Positions 8,646 through 19,184 of a DNA stretch of 64,000 bases are shown here, piece by piece. Made by a program: the position numbers and the translations under genes. Source of the DNA: Pseudoalteromonas sp. DL-6 (GTDB lineage Bacteria; Pseudomonadota; Gammaproteobacteria; Enterobacterales; Alteromonadaceae); the NCBI RefSeq assembly GCF_004328665.1, contig NZ_CP019770.1:186001-250000 (forward strand). The letters run 5' to 3'. The number at the start of each line of letters is the position of its first letter. Positions within the stretch are counted from its first letter, which is position 1. Below the pieces are notes generated by a model. That model was not told the DNA's origin, did not search any database, and saw nothing but the letters and a program-made list of their open reading frames with translations.

Positions 8646-10343
8646 ATGAGCGAACAAGATAAAAACGTAAAGCTTTCTGATAACGAGCGTTTGAAAAGAG
8701 AAAGCAACTTTTTACGTGGCACTATAGAGCAAGATTTAAAAGACGAGATCACCGGTGGTTTTACCGCTGATAATTTTCAGTTAATTCGTTTTCACGGCAT
8801 GTACCAGCAAGATGACCGCGATATACGTCCTGAACGTGCTAAACAAAAACTAGAACCACTGCATAATGTGATGCTACGCGCACGTATGCCTGGCGGTATT
8901 ATTAAGCCAGAGCAATGGCTAGCAATTGATAAGTTTGCTGGTGATAAAACCAGTTATGGCAGTATTCGTTTAACTACTCGCCAAACATTTCAGTTTCATG
9001 GTGTATTAAAACCCGAAATTAAAGGTATGCACCAATTACTTAATAGTGTGGGTATTGATTCAATTGCCACCGCCGGTGACGTGAACCGTAATGTATTATG
9101 TACTACCAATCCGGTTGAGTCTGAGTTACATCAAGAGGCCTATGAGTGGGCGGCAAAAATCTCTGAGCACTTATTACCTAAAACGAAGGCATACGCTGAA
9201 ATTTGGCTTAATGGCGAAAAGTCTGAAACCACAGAAGAGCCTATTTTAGGTTCAACGTATTTACCGCGTAAGTTTAAAACCACAGTGACGATCCCACCTA
9301 ATAATGAGGTGGACGTACATGCTAACGATTTAAACTTTGTGGCGATTGCTGAGGGTGGCAAACTCGTTGGTTTTAACGTACTAGTAGGCGGCGGTTTGGC
9401 GATGACCCATGGCGATACAGCAACCTATCCACGTAAAGCGGACGACTTTGGCTTTATTAGCCTAGAAGATACGTTAAAAATTGCTGAGCACGTGGTATCT
9501 GTTCAGCGTGATTGGGGTAACCGCTCAAATCGTAAAAATGCAAAAACTAAATACACTCTCGATCGTGTTGGCACTGAAGTATTTAAGGCCGAAGTTGAAA
9601 AACGCGCAGGCGTGAGCTTTGCACCAAGCCGCCCGTATGAGTTTACTCACCGAGGGGATCGTATTGGTTGGGTCGAGGGCATTGATGGTAAGCACCACTT
9701 AACCCTGTTTATTCAAAGTGGTCGTATTTTAGACTACCCTGATAAGCCGCTTAAAACAGGGTGTCGCAAAATTGCAGAAATTCATCAAGGTGATTTTCGC
9801 ATGACGGCAAATCAAAACTTAATTATTGCCGGTGTACCGGCCGATCAAAAAGCAGTAATTGAAGAAATAGCCCGCAATCATGGTTTGATTGACGATAAGG
9901 ACACTGAGCAACGCAAAAATTCAATGGCGTGTGTGGCATTACCAACCTGCCCATTAGCCATGGCCGAAGCTGAGCGTTACTTACCGAGTTTAATTGAAAG
10001 AATAGAAGGCTTATTAGCCAAGCATGGGGTGCCAAATGACAGCATTATTATGCGTGTGGTTGGTTGCCCGAATGGCTGTGGTCGTGCCATGCTAGCAGAA
10101 GCTGGATTGGTCGGCAAAGGCCCTGGTAAGTATAACGTTTATCTAGGGGGTAACACTGAGGGCACGCGTATTCCTAAGCTTTACCTTGAAAACGTTGGCG
10201 AAGAGGTTTACTTAGAAGCATTCGATAAACTCATTGGGCAATGGGTTAGTGAACGTAATGGTGGCGAGTGTTTTGGTGATTTTGTTATTCGCAAAGGTAT
10301 TGTTGCAGAAGTAAAAGTATCTGTTACCGATTTTTACGCATAA
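8646..10343 (+). CDS. cysI: Sulfite reductase [NADPH] hemoprotein beta subunit
   Basis: CysI reduces sulfite to sulfide at a siroheme coupled to a 4Fe-4S cluster. The 565-residue product carries the four cluster cysteines at 429, 435, 474 and 478 (CVALPTC and VGCPNGCGR), in the C-X5-C-X38-C-X3-C arrangement of the family. The N-terminal sulfite-binding repeats are intact ([11 protein letters not shown]). It starts 67 bases after cysJ with TTAGGA as ribosome binding site. Length matches E. coli CysI (570). Confidence 0.97.
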   Translation: MSEQDKNVKLSDNERLKRESNFLRGTIEQDLKDEITGGFTADNFQLIRFHGMYQQDDRDIRPERAKQKLEPLHNVMLRARMPGGIIKPEQWLAIDKFAGDKTSYGSIRLTTRQTFQFHGVLKPEIKGMHQLLNSVGIDSIATAGDVNRNVLCTTNPVESELHQEAYEWAAKISEHLLPKTKAYAEIWLNGEKSETTEEPILGSTYLPRKFKTTVTIPPNNEVDVHANDLNFVAIAEGGKLVGFNVLVGGGLAMTHGDTATYPRKADDFGFISLEDTLKIAEHVVSVQRDWGNRSNRKNAKTKYTLDRVGTEVFKAEVEKRAGVSFAPSRPYEFTHRGDRIGWVEGIDGKHHLTLFIQSGRILDYPDKPLKTGCRKIAEIHQGDFRMTANQNLIIAGVPADQKAVIEEIARNHGLIDDKDTEQRKNSMACVALPTCPLAMAEAERYLPSLIERIEGLLAKHGVPNDSIIMRVVGCPNGCGRAMLAEAGLVGKGPGKYNVYLGGNTEGTRIPKLYLENVGEEVYLEAFDKLIGQWVSERNGGECFGDFVIRKGIVAEVKVSVTDFYA

Positions 10344-10385
10344 TTTAAAAGCAGCGCAAAGCGCTGGTGAGGTTTAAAGTTGACC

Positions 10386-11126
10386 ATGAGTGAATTTAAA
10401 AACATATTACAGCTAGATAAGCAAAGCCAACAGGCGATGTTAGCTGATGCGAACGGTTTGCTGGCTGACATGAGCGCAGAGCAGCGCGTTGCATGGGCGC
10501 TAGAGCACTTGCCTGACACCGCGTTTTTATCATCGAGTTTTGGTATTCAAGCCGCAGTAATGTTGCATTTAATGACATCACAGCGCCCCGATATACCTGT
10601 GGTATTAACAGATACTGGCTACTTATTTCCAGAAACCTATCAGTTTATAGAGCAAATGACTTCGCAGTTATCACTTAACTTAAAAGTGTATAAAGCGCAG
10701 CTCAGCCCTGCATGGCAAGAAGCTAAATTTGGAAAATTATGGGAGCTAGGTGAGGCAGGCATTAAGCAATACAATCAGCTTAATAAAGTAGAGCCCATGA
10801 CACGCGCTTTAAAGGAGCTGAATGCGAGCACTTGGTTTAGTGGTCTACGTCGAGATCAATCCTCAAGCCGTGCTGAAAAGCAAGTACTAGAAATAAGTCG
10901 AGGTACGGTAAAAGTGTACCCCATTATTGAATGGAATAATCGCGATGTATATCAATACCTAACAAAGCATAATTTGCCATACCACCCATTATGGGAGCAA
11001 GGCTATGTGTCGATGGGGGATGTACATACTACGCGCAAGTTAGAGCCGGGTATGAGTGAAGAGGAAACCCGCTTTTTTGGTTTGAACCGTGAGTGTGGCT
11101 TACATATTGATGGTGATGGAATTTAA
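10386..11126 (+). CDS. cysH: Phosphoadenosine phosphosulfate reductase
   Basis: CysH reduces PAPS to sulfite with thioredoxin. The 246-residue product shows [35 protein letters not shown] and the C-terminal catalytic motif ECGLHIDG with a single cysteine, as in the thioredoxin-dependent PAPS reductases rather than the cluster-binding APS reductases. Start choice is uncertain: GAGG at 10369-10372 is 13 bases before this ATG but only 7 bases before an in-frame TTG at 10380, which would add two residues. It completes cysJIH. cysC and cysQ of the same pathway lie at 62763-64000. Confidence 0.95.
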   Translation: MSEFKNILQLDKQSQQAMLADANGLLADMSAEQRVAWALEHLPDTAFLSSSFGIQAAVMLHLMTSQRPDIPVVLTDTGYLFPETYQFIEQMTSQLSLNLKVYKAQLSPAWQEAKFGKLWELGEAGIKQYNQLNKVEPMTRALKELNASTWFSGLRRDQSSSRAEKQVLEISRGTVKVYPIIEWNNRDVYQYLTKHNLPYHPLWEQGYVSMGDVHTTRKLEPGMSEEETRFFGLNRECGLHIDGDGI

Positions 11127-11152
11127 TTACTTTATTATTCAAAGCTATAAAA

Positions 11153-11184
11153 TAAAAAAACGCAGCCTTTGCTGCGTTTTTTAT
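11153..11184 (+). terminator. Terminator of cysJIH
   Basis: A 10 bp stem, AAAACGCAGC with GCTGCGTTTT, surrounds a CTTT loop and is followed by more T residues. It lies 30 bases after the cysH stop. Confidence 0.9.
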
Positions 11185-11260
11185 TGTTTAATATTTGCTG
11201 AATTGATTCTTTTTTATTATATTGGTTGTGATGATGGATTAAACACACAGCAGGAACGCT

Positions 11261-11791
11261 ATGAAATACTTCACCTATTTAGCAATGTCAGTGATGATAA
11301 TTGCTGTTACCTTATTGTTTTTTATTAAAAAACCCAATGGCCAGCCTTGGCTAAGTACCTCTGTTATTTACAGTGAATCAATAGAGATTAAAGATGAAAT
11401 GGTAGCGCTTTCATCTGGTGCGTTAGATAGCATTACCTTAGCAATTACCACCGCGAGTGAAAAAATCACTGGTGCTACTTTTGAGCTAGAAAATCCTAAG
11501 CCAATTTATAAATGGCAAGACGGGCAAGGACAGTGGCATTTTTCAGATGTACCAAACAAAAATGGTAAAAGCGAAGTGGTAAAGCTTAATCCCGCCGATA
11601 TCAATGTTGTGGTTGCAGAAGATACCGCCATTTTGAGTGGCAGTGCTAAATCAGCAGCACAGCCTTTTCCTCAGCGAGCGCCTGAGATATATAACAGTGA
11701 ATCAATTAATAAACTGTTTGAAGATGCTGAAAAAGCCAAAAAGAGAATAGAGCAACGCAGTAAAGAGGTCGAAAGTTTTAGCGGCTTTTAG
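11261..11791 (+). CDS. Membrane-anchored DUF4124-domain protein
   Basis: The 176-residue product has an N-terminal hydrophobic segment (residues 5-22) that is a signal anchor or signal peptide, and a DUF4124 motif at about 82-107 (IYKWQDGQGQWHFSDVPN), a short beta domain common in gammaproteobacterial envelope proteins. The C-terminal 30 residues are charged and probably helical. The start has AGGAA 6 bases upstream. The last 14 bases overlap the convergent gene at 11778-12041. Function is unknown. A second DUF4124 gene lies at 20337-20858. Confidence 0.75.
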   Translation: MKYFTYLAMSVMIIAVTLLFFIKKPNGQPWLSTSVIYSESIEIKDEMVALSSGALDSITLAITTASEKITGATFELENPKPIYKWQDGQGQWHFSDVPNKNGKSEVVKLNPADINVVVAEDTAILSGSAKSAAQPFPQRAPEIYNSESINKLFEDAEKAKKRIEQRSKEVESFSGF

Positions 11792-12041
11792 TTTTGGGGT
11801 GTTTTTGCTGTGTCTTCAAATAACGCTTTTCTGCTTCCATTAATAATATGGTTAAGTAGATTTTAGTAGGCAATGATAAAAGCACGCCAATTGCAATACA
11901 GGCAGCTGCAGTAATAATACCTTTAATGCCGTACTGGTTGGTAAAGTAGCTCGATACAATTAAACCATGGCCTGTCACTATTAAGCATAACCCAAGCAAA
12001 ATCGATGTTTTAAGTAGTCTTATTATTACAATTGAAGACAT
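11778..12041 (-). CDS. Small two-span membrane protein, unknown function
   Basis: I chose the ATG at 12041 because AGAGG lies 6 bases upstream, and the longer frame from 12113 begins with a poor context. The 87-residue product has two hydrophobic stretches (about 10-30 and 38-60) and a basic tail. No family is recognised. Its 3' end overlaps the convergent DUF4124 gene by 14 bases. Confidence 0.6.
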   Translation of the reverse strand: MSSIVIIRLLKTSILLGLCLIVTGHGLIVSSYFTNQYGIKGIITAAACIAIGVLLSLPTKIYLTILLMEAEKRYLKTQQKHPKTKSR

Positions 12042-12128
12042 AACGGCCTCTGCGCAGCGTGTCTTCTTAGTGTATGGAGTCTTTATAAAGCGATATTGAT
12101 TTAGCGCAAGCATCCATTAATAATATAA

Positions 12129-12165
12129 AAAAGCCCAGCTCATTACTGAGCTGGGCTGCATTTTC
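12129..12165 (-). terminator. Terminator after acnA
   Basis: An 11 bp stem, AGCCCAGCTCA with TGAGCTGGGCT around TTAC, has an A-run on the plus-strand left side, that is a T-run for minus-strand transcription leaving acnA. Confidence 0.88.
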
Positions 12166-12176
12166 GTTTTAAGTTG

Positions 12177-14921
12177 TTAGTCGAGCATATTGCGAAGTAC
12201 GTACTGCAAAATACCACCATGTTTGTAGTAGTCCCACTCTTTCGGAGTATCAATACGCACATCGGCACTAAAGCTAACTTGTTTACCTTCACTGTTAGTC
12301 GCAATCACACTGACTTCGTCGGTTTTATCGTATAACCCTTGAATATCAAATTGCTCTTGCCCAGTTAAGCCTAGTGACTCATGGCTTTCACCTTCTTTAA
12401 ATTGTAAAGGAAGTACGCCCATACCAATTAAATTAGAGCGGTGAATACGCTCATAGCTTTGTGCTATCACAGCTTTAATACCGAGTAATAATGAGCCTTT
12501 TGCAGCCCAATCTCGTGAGGAGCCGGTACCATATTCTTTACCTGCTAGAACCACTAAGGGTGTTCCACTTTCTTGATATGCCATTGCCGCATCATAAATA
12601 CTTTCTAGCTTATCATCAGGTTGAGTGCGGGTAACACCGCCCTCGGTACCAGGGGCTAGTAAGTTTTTAAGGCGCACATTAGCGAATGTACCGCGCATCA
12701 TTACTTCGTGATTACCACGGCGAGAACCATAAGAGTTAAATTGTGCTTTTTCAACCCCATTTTCTTGGAGGTAAAGCCCTGCGGGTGCCTCTGCCTTAAT
12801 TGCACCTGCTGGTGAAATATGATCGGTAGTCACCGAGTCACCTAGTTTAGCTAGACAACGCGCACCCTCAATAGTTGGAATGCCCGGTGGTTCAACACTC
12901 ATACCATCAAAGAAAGGGGCTTTTTTAATATAAGTCGAAGCACTGTCCCAATCGTAAAGTTTACCATCAGGTATTTGAATTTTTTGCCAGCGACTGTCGC
13001 CATCGTAAACATTGGCGTAGCTTTTTTCGAACATCTCTTTAGTTACCGTACTTTTTACTAGTTCACTTACTTCTTTAACGCTCGGCCAAATATTTTTAAG
13101 GTAAATATCGTTACCATGCTTATCTTGCGCGAGTGGCTCGTTGTACACATCAATATCGGTTCTACCCGCTATGGCATAGGCAACCACTAAAGGAGGCGAC
13201 GCTAAAAAGTTCATTTTAACATCTTGATGTATGCGCCCCTCAAAGTTACGGTTACCCGATAAAATTGAGCTTACAACTAATTTATGCTTTTGAATCGCCT
13301 CACTAATTTCATCGGCTAGTGGACCTGAATTACCAATACATGTGGTACAGCCATAACCAACTAAATTAAAGCCGAGTGCATCTAGGTCATCCATCAACCC
13401 TGCCTTTTCAAGGTAATCGGTGACCACTTGCGAACCTGGCGCAAGTGAGGTTTTAACCCAAGGTTTTACGTTGATACCTAATTGACGTGCTTTTTGCGCT
13501 ACTAAACCGGCAGCTAAAATAACACTTGGGTTAGATGTGTTTGTACAGCTAGTAATTGCAGCAATAACACAGGCACCATCATTTAACTCAAATTCTTCTC
13601 CATTAAAGTTTACTTTTGCTGCGCCCATAAACTGCGCTTCATCGGTAGGCTCATCAGGGTTGGTAGTAGGGCCTTCGCTTTCAATACGCGCTTGCTCTTC
13701 ATCGCTTTTATCACGTTTAGCCATACGCTCGTCTTGGAAATCTTTTAAATGCTGACCAATAACATCGCCGGCTTTGTCCAGAGTAATTCTGTCTTGCGGA
13801 CGTTTTGGGCCTGCAAGGCTAGGCACAACATCATCTAAAGTTAGCTCTAGCTTATCGGTATAATGTGCTTCGTCGCCATCTTTACGCCATAAGCCTTGGT
13901 GTTTAGCGTAATCTTCAATAAGTTTAAGCTGCTTCTCATCGCGATTAGTTAAGCGTAAGTAATTAATCGTTTCCTCATCAATAGGGAAAATACCACAGGT
14001 TGCGCCATACTCTGGCGCCATATTAGCGATAGTTGCTCTATCGGCAAGTGGTAAGTCGGCAAGGCCGTCACCATAAAACTCAACAAACTTACCTACCACA
14101 CCGTGGTTACGCAGCATTTCAGTAACAGTAAGTACTAAATCGGTTGCTGTAGTGCCCTCAGGTAAGCGACCATTTAATTTAACACCCACAACCTGTGGAA
14201 TGAGCAAGCTAATAGGTTGGCCAAGCATAGCGGCTTCGGCTTCAATGCCGCCTACACCCCAGCCAAGTACGCCTAAACCATTAATCATCGTTGTATGAGA
14301 ATCTGTACCGACTAGTGTATCTGGGTAGGCTAACGATTTGCCGTTTTTTGTATCATTAAATACTACGCGGGCTAAATACTCTAAATTCACTTGGTGAACT
14401 ATACCGGTTGCAGGTGGTACAACTTTTAAGTTATCAAATGCGGTTTGTCCCCAACGTAAGAATTCGTAACGCTCTTTGTTTCGCTCATATTCTAATTTTG
14501 AGTTTAAGTCGAATGAACCATCTTTACCGTAACCATCCACTTGCACCGAGTGATCGATTACCAGCTCAGCAGGAGAAAGTGGGTTTATTTTTGCAGGATC
14601 ACCACCGAGTTTTTCCATCGCATCACGCATGGCAGCTAAATCAACAATTGCAGGGACACCAGTGAAATCTTGCATTACTACGCGGGCTGGAGTAAACGCC
14701 ACCTCGGCAGAGGGCTTCGCTTTTGGATCCCAATCTAATAAGGCCTGAATATCTTGTTCTTTAATATTCACACCATCTTCGTTACGTAGTAAGTTTTCTA
14801 GCAATACTTTTAACGAGAAAGGCAGGCGTTTGGCTTTATCGCCAAGTCCCATGAGCGAGTTGATATGATACTGCTCGCCATTGATAGTGAGCTGTTGTTG
14901 GGTGTCGAAACTATTTTTCAT
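12177..14921 (-). CDS. acnA: Aconitate hydratase A
   Basis: AcnA interconverts citrate and isocitrate in the TCA cycle using a 4Fe-4S cluster. The ATG at 14921 is preferred over an in-frame TTG at 14936 because AAGGGA lies 7 bases upstream; this gives 914 residues (E. coli AcnA has 891). Cluster and active-site motifs are present: [42 protein letters not shown] and [14 protein letters not shown] charged segment around residues 395-435 ([16 protein letters not shown]) looks like a linker expansion. The gene is monocistronic. The other aconitase, acnB, is at 40949-43546. Confidence 0.97.
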   Translation of the reverse strand: MKNSFDTQQQLTINGEQYHINSLMGLGDKAKRLPFSLKVLLENLLRNEDGVNIKEQDIQALLDWDPKAKPSAEVAFTPARVVMQDFTGVPAIVDLAAMRDAMEKLGGDPAKINPLSPAELVIDHSVQVDGYGKDGSFDLNSKLEYERNKERYEFLRWGQTAFDNLKVVPPATGIVHQVNLEYLARVVFNDTKNGKSLAYPDTLVGTDSHTTMINGLGVLGWGVGGIEAEAAMLGQPISLLIPQVVGVKLNGRLPEGTTATDLVLTVTEMLRNHGVVGKFVEFYGDGLADLPLADRATIANMAPEYGATCGIFPIDEETINYLRLTNRDEKQLKLIEDYAKHQGLWRKDGDEAHYTDKLELTLDDVVPSLAGPKRPQDRITLDKAGDVIGQHLKDFQDERMAKRDKSDEEQARIESEGPTTNPDEPTDEAQFMGAAKVNFNGEEFELNDGACVIAAITSCTNTSNPSVILAAGLVAQKARQLGINVKPWVKTSLAPGSQVVTDYLEKAGLMDDLDALGFNLVGYGCTTCIGNSGPLADEISEAIQKHKLVVSSILSGNRNFEGRIHQDVKMNFLASPPLVVAYAIAGRTDIDVYNEPLAQDKHGNDIYLKNIWPSVKEVSELVKSTVTKEMFEKSYANVYDGDSRWQKIQIPDGKLYDWDSASTYIKKAPFFDGMSVEPPGIPTIEGARCLAKLGDSVTTDHISPAGAIKAEAPAGLYLQENGVEKAQFNSYGSRRGNHEVMMRGTFANVRLKNLLAPGTEGGVTRTQPDDKLESIYDAAMAYQESGTPLVVLAGKEYGTGSSRDWAAKGSLLLGIKAVIAQSYERIHRSNLIGMGVLPLQFKEGESHESLGLTGQEQFDIQGLYDKTDEVSVIATNSEGKQVSFSADVRIDTPKEWDYYKHGGILQYVLRNMLD

Positions 14922-15121
14922 TATTTGTCCCTTCAATAAATTAGATTAATATTCTTGTAAAAGTGACCTCTGTAGTGATTTGCAAAGTGTGTACCATGAT
15001 AAAAAATACCATATTGTATAATTTATTTTGGTCGTTATTTGAATAGAGATGAAGGCCAAAAGTTAAAATTCAAGGGATACTCTGAGTAATAATTGGCCAC
15101 AAAACTAAACTTAAAAAAGTG

Positions 15122-15550
15122 CTATTTAAAGTAGTCCTGTTGTTTTAAATGGAAACTTAAATACACCAATGCAATCGCGATTATGGTGACTGCAATAGGC
15201 ATAAAAATAGCGCTAATACCAAACAAGTTGATGCTATTAATAATCATAAAATTATAGTATTGCTGAGCTAAAACCGCTGCCAAAGAGATTATTAATGTTA
15301 ATCTGGCTAGTGACTTTTTGAATAACAAAAGTACGCATCCTAATGCGCCGCCAAATACCGCAATAGCAAACGCTAAAGTAGCCCATAGAGGTTGGCTGTT
15401 ATAAGCAAGTTGTTGTTCTTCAGTTAGTTTACTTATCATCTCTGGAGAGAGAAACAGCTGCATGACAAATGCAAGAATACCTAATATGTTCCATAGTAAG
15501 GCAGTAATAAGTACGGGTTTTATCCAACGGTTTTCGGTGTTTTCTGACAT
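15122..15550 (-). CDS. Four-span membrane protein, unknown function
   Basis: The 142-residue product has four hydrophobic segments at about 12-32, 56-77, 85-102 and 108-132 and short charged termini. I do not recognise a family with certainty. It stands alone between acnA and the S4-domain gene. ATG at 15550 is the only sensible start (MSENTENRWIKP), although no strong Shine-Dalgarno sequence is visible. Confidence 0.65.
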   Translation of the reverse strand: MSENTENRWIKPVLITALLWNILGILAFVMQLFLSPEMISKLTEEQQLAYNSQPLWATLAFAIAVFGGALGCVLLLFKKSLARLTLIISLAAVLAQQYYNFMIINSINLFGISAIFMPIAVTIIAIALVYLSFHLKQQDYFK

Positions 15551-15590
15551 GTAAGCATCTATTTTTTATTATTGATATTCTATTAAAGAA

Positions 15591-15621
15591 TAAAAAAGCC
15601 AGTGATGCAAACTGGCTTTTA
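15591..15621 (-). terminator. Terminator after the S4-domain gene
   Basis: AAAAGCCAGT pairs with ACTGGCTTTT around GATGCAA; on the minus strand a T-run follows. It lies about 26 bases past the stop at 15647. Confidence 0.85.
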
Positions 15622-15646
15622 ATAACACATATAACTTAAGCAAATG

Positions 15647-16033
15647 TTAGCCAAATGAAATAGGGCGACGACCCGTTTTTTCATCAACTTTAGGCTTTTT
15701 AGTGCGTTTGCGTTTATTTTTAGCCGGCTCTGTTGTTGCTACTGGCGCGGCTTTTTCTGCTGTAACTGTTTCATCAATAACTGGACGTTCTGCTGGAGTG
15801 GCATCTTCACTTAACGTTAATTGAAACACCTCGCCATCAAATGTAAGTACATCACCGCTGTATAATTTTTTCCGTTTGATTGTACAAATTTCATGGTTAA
15901 CACCGACATAGCCTTCGCTAATTAGGTTTTTTGCTTGACCACCACCTTCAACAAGATCTAATACCTTTAATAATTTGCACAGCTCTATAGGTTCTTCTTC
16001 TAACTCAACTTCAATATATTCTTCGTTCATCAT
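15647..16033 (-). CDS. S4-domain RNA-binding protein, YbcJ-like
   Basis: Residues 15-75 form an S4 RNA-binding domain (IELCKLLKVLDLVEGGGQAKNL, then ISEGYVGVNHEICTIKRKKLYSGD). The closest family is the YbcJ/ribosome-associated S4 group, about 70 residues in E. coli. Here a low-complexity Ala/Glu/Lys tail is added, ending in a basic stretch (KNKRKRTKKPKVDEKTGRR) that probably adds RNA affinity. The role in ribosome biogenesis or quality control is inferred from the family. Two ATGs lie together at 16033 and 16030. Confidence 0.82.
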   Translation of the reverse strand: MMNEEYIEVELEEEPIELCKLLKVLDLVEGGGQAKNLISEGYVGVNHEICTIKRKKLYSGDVLTFDGEVFQLTLSEDATPAERPVIDETVTAEKAAPVATTEPAKNKRKRTKKPKVDEKTGRRPISFG

Positions 16034-16274
16034 GTTTCTCAGTGGGGGTGGTATTAGCTGTAGTATAAAGGCTCAGTGGCTATTTTGCACCAAAGTGAGC
16101 TTGTTAGGTGAGTTGATTATGTGATTTTTTATGAAACTTTTTATCTCTTTTTATAGTCTTTAAAAAAACTGAAGTAATTCAGGGTTAAGCTTCACGCGAA
16201 AAAAATTACACATTGGCGCGCTAATTGCCAATATCGGCCGTATAAGAGATTGAATATAAATAATGGAGTAAAAC

Positions 16275-16556
16275 ATGGGCATAAGATTAGCGATGAAAAA
16301 AGAGCTAATGGGCTTAGAGCATTCAGACATGTTAACTGCTGACGATGTTAGAGCACACTTAGCTCAGCAGGTGAAAGAAGACACTGAACGAGGGTTTTCA
16401 GTTATCTCCAATTTTAATGACACCCATAGTCAGTTAGTCAGCGGGCTAAATACCAAGCAAAGTGAGCTTGAATTTGAGCGCCATCGATTATTTAACGAAG
16501 TGCTTTATAAGCGACAAAGTGTTGATGCATGGTTAAATAACCAAAGCTCAGGTTAA
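16275..16556 (+). CDS. Small hypothetical cytoplasmic protein
   Basis: The 93-residue product is hydrophilic, with no signal peptide or membrane span, and is probably mostly helical (residues 25-85). GGAG lies 8 bases before the ATG. I recognise no domain. It stands between the divergent S4-domain gene and a lipoprotein gene 72 bases downstream on the same strand. Confidence 0.6.
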   Translation: MGIRLAMKKELMGLEHSDMLTADDVRAHLAQQVKEDTERGFSVISNFNDTHSQLVSGLNTKQSELEFERHRLFNEVLYKRQSVDAWLNNQSSG

Positions 16557-16628
16557 ACGACCAGATCTATTAAGTTGCCATTTAGCATTGCTCTCTATAG
16601 ACTACACTTGTAATCTAAGGGGGTGATA

Positions 16629-17294
16629 ATGAAAAATGGAATTTTAGCGTGTGCACTCATGCTACTGCTGAGTGCATGCCAACAACCTACAGTGTATATA
16701 TTTAGTAAAGGTTTATCGGACTTACAGCGCCAGCAGTTAGAGGTTGCGCTTAAAACACAATCCCTACCTTACGAATATGTTGAGCATGACATTCCTCGGG
16801 AATTTGGCGTAGCTACTTTACTATTATCAAATGATAGAATTTTACGCAAAGAAACAGAGCAGTTAGCTACTATTATGCAGGGGTTAGGCTATCAACCCGA
16901 AATTAGCTACACCACACGCGCAAATCACTTTTATGGTGATGGTAATATTGGTTTTTATCTAAAAAATACTGATGCGGACGACGCTTTTACCATGCCTTCT
17001 CGGTTGCGAACAACCCAGTGCGAAAAAGATGAGTTTAATGACCAAGTCGTAACCTTTACTGATCAACATGCTGAGTTCACATTAATCAGCGGCGCAAAAG
17101 TCACATTGAAATGGGAATATTTATACGGCTATTTGGTTATTTACTACAGCAATTATTCACAAACCTACACTCACTCACAGCCATTGGTTGAGACTCCTTT
17201 TGGCGACAAACCATCAGACACATATACCATAACAGCTCATGTAAATAAGCCAGGCTGGCTTAATTGCTCAATGCAGGTTGTTTATATGGATTAA
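16629..17294 (+). CDS. Putative lipoprotein, unknown function
   Basis: The ATG at 16629 is chosen because AAGGGGG ends 5 bases upstream; a GTG at 16623 would add two residues. The 221-residue product has a lipoprotein signal with lipobox LLSAC, modified cysteine at residue 17. Glutamines follow the cysteine, so outer membrane retention is plausible. The mature part is probably alpha/beta with four later cysteines or fewer, and no family is recognised. It is convergent with the cyclic-nucleotide-binding gene, 8 bases away. Confidence 0.7.
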   Translation: MKNGILACALMLLLSACQQPTVYIFSKGLSDLQRQQLEVALKTQSLPYEYVEHDIPREFGVATLLLSNDRILRKETEQLATIMQGLGYQPEISYTTRANHFYGDGNIGFYLKNTDADDAFTMPSRLRTTQCEKDEFNDQVVTFTDQHAEFTLISGAKVTLKWEYLYGYLVIYYSNYSQTYTHSQPLVETPFGDKPSDTYTITAHVNKPGWLNCSMQVVYMD

Positions 17295-17302
17295 GTTAAC
17301 TG

Positions 17303-17761
17303 TTAACCGTGCTCTTCTATATGCTCCGAGAGTTTTGCAATGCGCAGGCTCATACCTTCAATAATACGGTCTTTAATTTTTTCGCGTATGACATTAGGTA
17401 GGCGGGTGAGAGCATCGGCAGTAATAGCCAGTACTATGGCGCTTTCTTTGGCGCGTGCATTAATACTGCGCTCTCGGTTATTAATAAATGCACCTTCACC
17501 AATAAATTCGCCAGGCTCTATACTACCCAGTTCCAGCAGGTGATTGTGTTTAAACACCATTAAAGATCCACTGAGCACAATAAACAGTCGCTTGTCGTTA
17601 TCAAACTCTTTAAATAAAAACTGATTTTTATTTATTAAATAAAGTAAACCAAACGACTCAAGCAAAACCTGGCGCTCATTGAGTGTGAATTCTTTAAAAA
17701 AATCTAAGCGATTTATAATTTCCATTTGCTTAAACAAAGGGATGTTTTCAATTAACTTCAT
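17303..17761 (-). CDS. Stand-alone cyclic nucleotide-binding domain protein
   Basis: The 152-residue product is a single Crp-type cNMP-binding domain (about residues 18-125) with LFIVLSGSLMVF and the phosphate-binding cassette region GEFIGEGAFINNRERSINARA-like (about 87-106). There is no C-terminal helix-turn-helix, only a helical tail to residue 152, so it is not a direct DNA binder. It follows ntrC on the same strand after 22 bases and may be the last gene of that unit. Ligand and partner are not known. Confidence 0.78.
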   Translation of the reverse strand: MKLIENIPLFKQMEIINRLDFFKEFTLNERQVLLESFGLLYLINKNQFLFKEFDNDKRLFIVLSGSLMVFKHNHLLELGSIEPGEFIGEGAFINNRERSINARAKESAIVLAITADALTRLPNVIREKIKDRIIEGMSLRIAKLSEHIEEHG

Positions 17762-17783
17762 GCTTTCTCTATGCTTCTAACAA

Positions 17784-19169
17784 TCAGCTAATATTGCGCT
17801 CTTTTAATTTTCGGGTCAACGTATTGCGACCCCAACCAATTTTTACGGCAGCTTCTTGCTTATGGCCAGAACAATTAGCGAGGGCTGTTTTGATTAAGCG
17901 GGTTTCTAGCTGGGCTTGAATATCCGGCCAAATATTTTCTTTACCTTGTTTAAATTCTTGATTAAGCCACTGCTGAAATGAATCTAGCCAATCGCCTTCT
18001 TGGGTTGCGGCGGCATTATCAATAATTTCAGGAGGTAAATCTTGCTCGCCAATCAGCTCTCCAGGCGCCATAACGGTTAACCAGCGGCAGGTGTTTTCAA
18101 GTTGACGAACATTCCCAGGCCAATTAAATAAACACAGTTGCTTAATTGCTTTAGGGCTTAATACTTTGCTATCTACTTGCAGGTCTTTTGCACTTTTATG
18201 TAAAAAGTGTAGCGCTAAGCGCTCTATATCTTCAGGGCGCTCGCGTAAGGCAGGTAAACGTAGGCGAACCACGTTTAAACGATGAAATAAATCATCTCTA
18301 AACTTACCTTGTTTTACCAGCTCTTCTAAATTTTGATGGGTGGCAGCAATAATGCGTACATCTACTTTTATACTTTGATGACCCCCCACGCGATAAAATT
18401 CGCCATCGGCTAATACGCGCAATAAGCGGGTTTGTACATCCAGTGGCATATCACCGATTTCATCCAAAAATAAGGTACCGCCATTGGCTTGTTCAAAGCG
18501 ACCTTTACGCACGCTATCTGCCCCTGTAAAAGCGCCTTTTTCGTGGCCAAACAGTTCAGATTCAACTAATTCTTTAGGGATGGCGGCCATATTAAGGGCA
18601 ATAAATTGATTTTCTTTACGCGGGCTGTGGTTATGCAAAGCGCTGGCAACCAGCTCTTTACCAGTACCTGACTCACCGTTGATGAGTACGCTCATACTTG
18701 ATGCTGACAGCTTACCTATAGCACGAAACACTTCCTGCATAGCCGGGGCTTCGCCAATAATATGGGCACTTTTTGGCGGGGCGGTTTTTCGTTTGGTTTT
18801 TTTGGTCGAATTAGCACGATAGGCGCTTTCCACCAGTGCAACCGCTTCATTTAAATCAAACGGTTTAGCTAAGTACTCAAATGCGCCTTTTTGGAATGCA
18901 TTAACGGCTGAATCAAGGTCTGAGTGGGCGGTCATAATGATCACAGGTAGCCCTGGCGTTTGCTCTGCTATTAGCTCAAGTAATGCCATACCGTCCATGC
19001 CAGGCATTCGTACATCGGAAATTAATACGCTAGGTTGACTAAATTTTAGCGCGTTAAGTACATTTTGCGCATCTGCAAAACTTTCTACTTCAAACCCTGC
19101 GCGAGTCAGTGCTTTTTCTAGTACAAAGCGAATTGAGGCATCATCATCTACAAGCCAAGCTGTTTTCAT
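17784..19169 (-). CDS. glnG (ntrC): Nitrogen regulation response regulator NtrC
   Basis: NtrC activates sigma-54 promoters under nitrogen limitation. The 461-residue product has a receiver domain with phospho-acceptor Asp52 ([10 protein letters not shown]) and Lys102, a sigma-54 AAA+ domain with Walker A GESGTGKE at about 165-172 and the sigma-54-contacting GAFTGA at 212-217, and a C-terminal Fis-type helix-turn-helix ([19 protein letters not shown]). It follows ntrB after 15 bases. Target sites fitting NtrC lie before ntrB and glnA in this window. Confidence 0.96.
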   Translation of the reverse strand: MKTAWLVDDDASIRFVLEKALTRAGFEVESFADAQNVLNALKFSQPSVLISDVRMPGMDGMALLELIAEQTPGLPVIIMTAHSDLDSAVNAFQKGAFEYLAKPFDLNEAVALVESAYRANSTKKTKRKTAPPKSAHIIGEAPAMQEVFRAIGKLSASSMSVLINGESGTGKELVASALHNHSPRKENQFIALNMAAIPKELVESELFGHEKGAFTGADSVRKGRFEQANGGTLFLDEIGDMPLDVQTRLLRVLADGEFYRVGGHQSIKVDVRIIAATHQNLEELVKQGKFRDDLFHRLNVVRLRLPALRERPEDIERLALHFLHKSAKDLQVDSKVLSPKAIKQLCLFNWPGNVRQLENTCRWLTVMAPGELIGEQDLPPEIIDNAAATQEGDWLDSFQQWLNQEFKQGKENIWPDIQAQLETRLIKTALANCSGHKQEAAVKIGWGRNTLTRKLKERNIS

Positions 19170-19184
19170 GCAAACTCCAAAGTA

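Noticed and set aside
11089..11328. 79-residue open frame on the plus strand
   Set aside because: It runs through the cysJIH terminator and into the DUF4124 gene in another frame.
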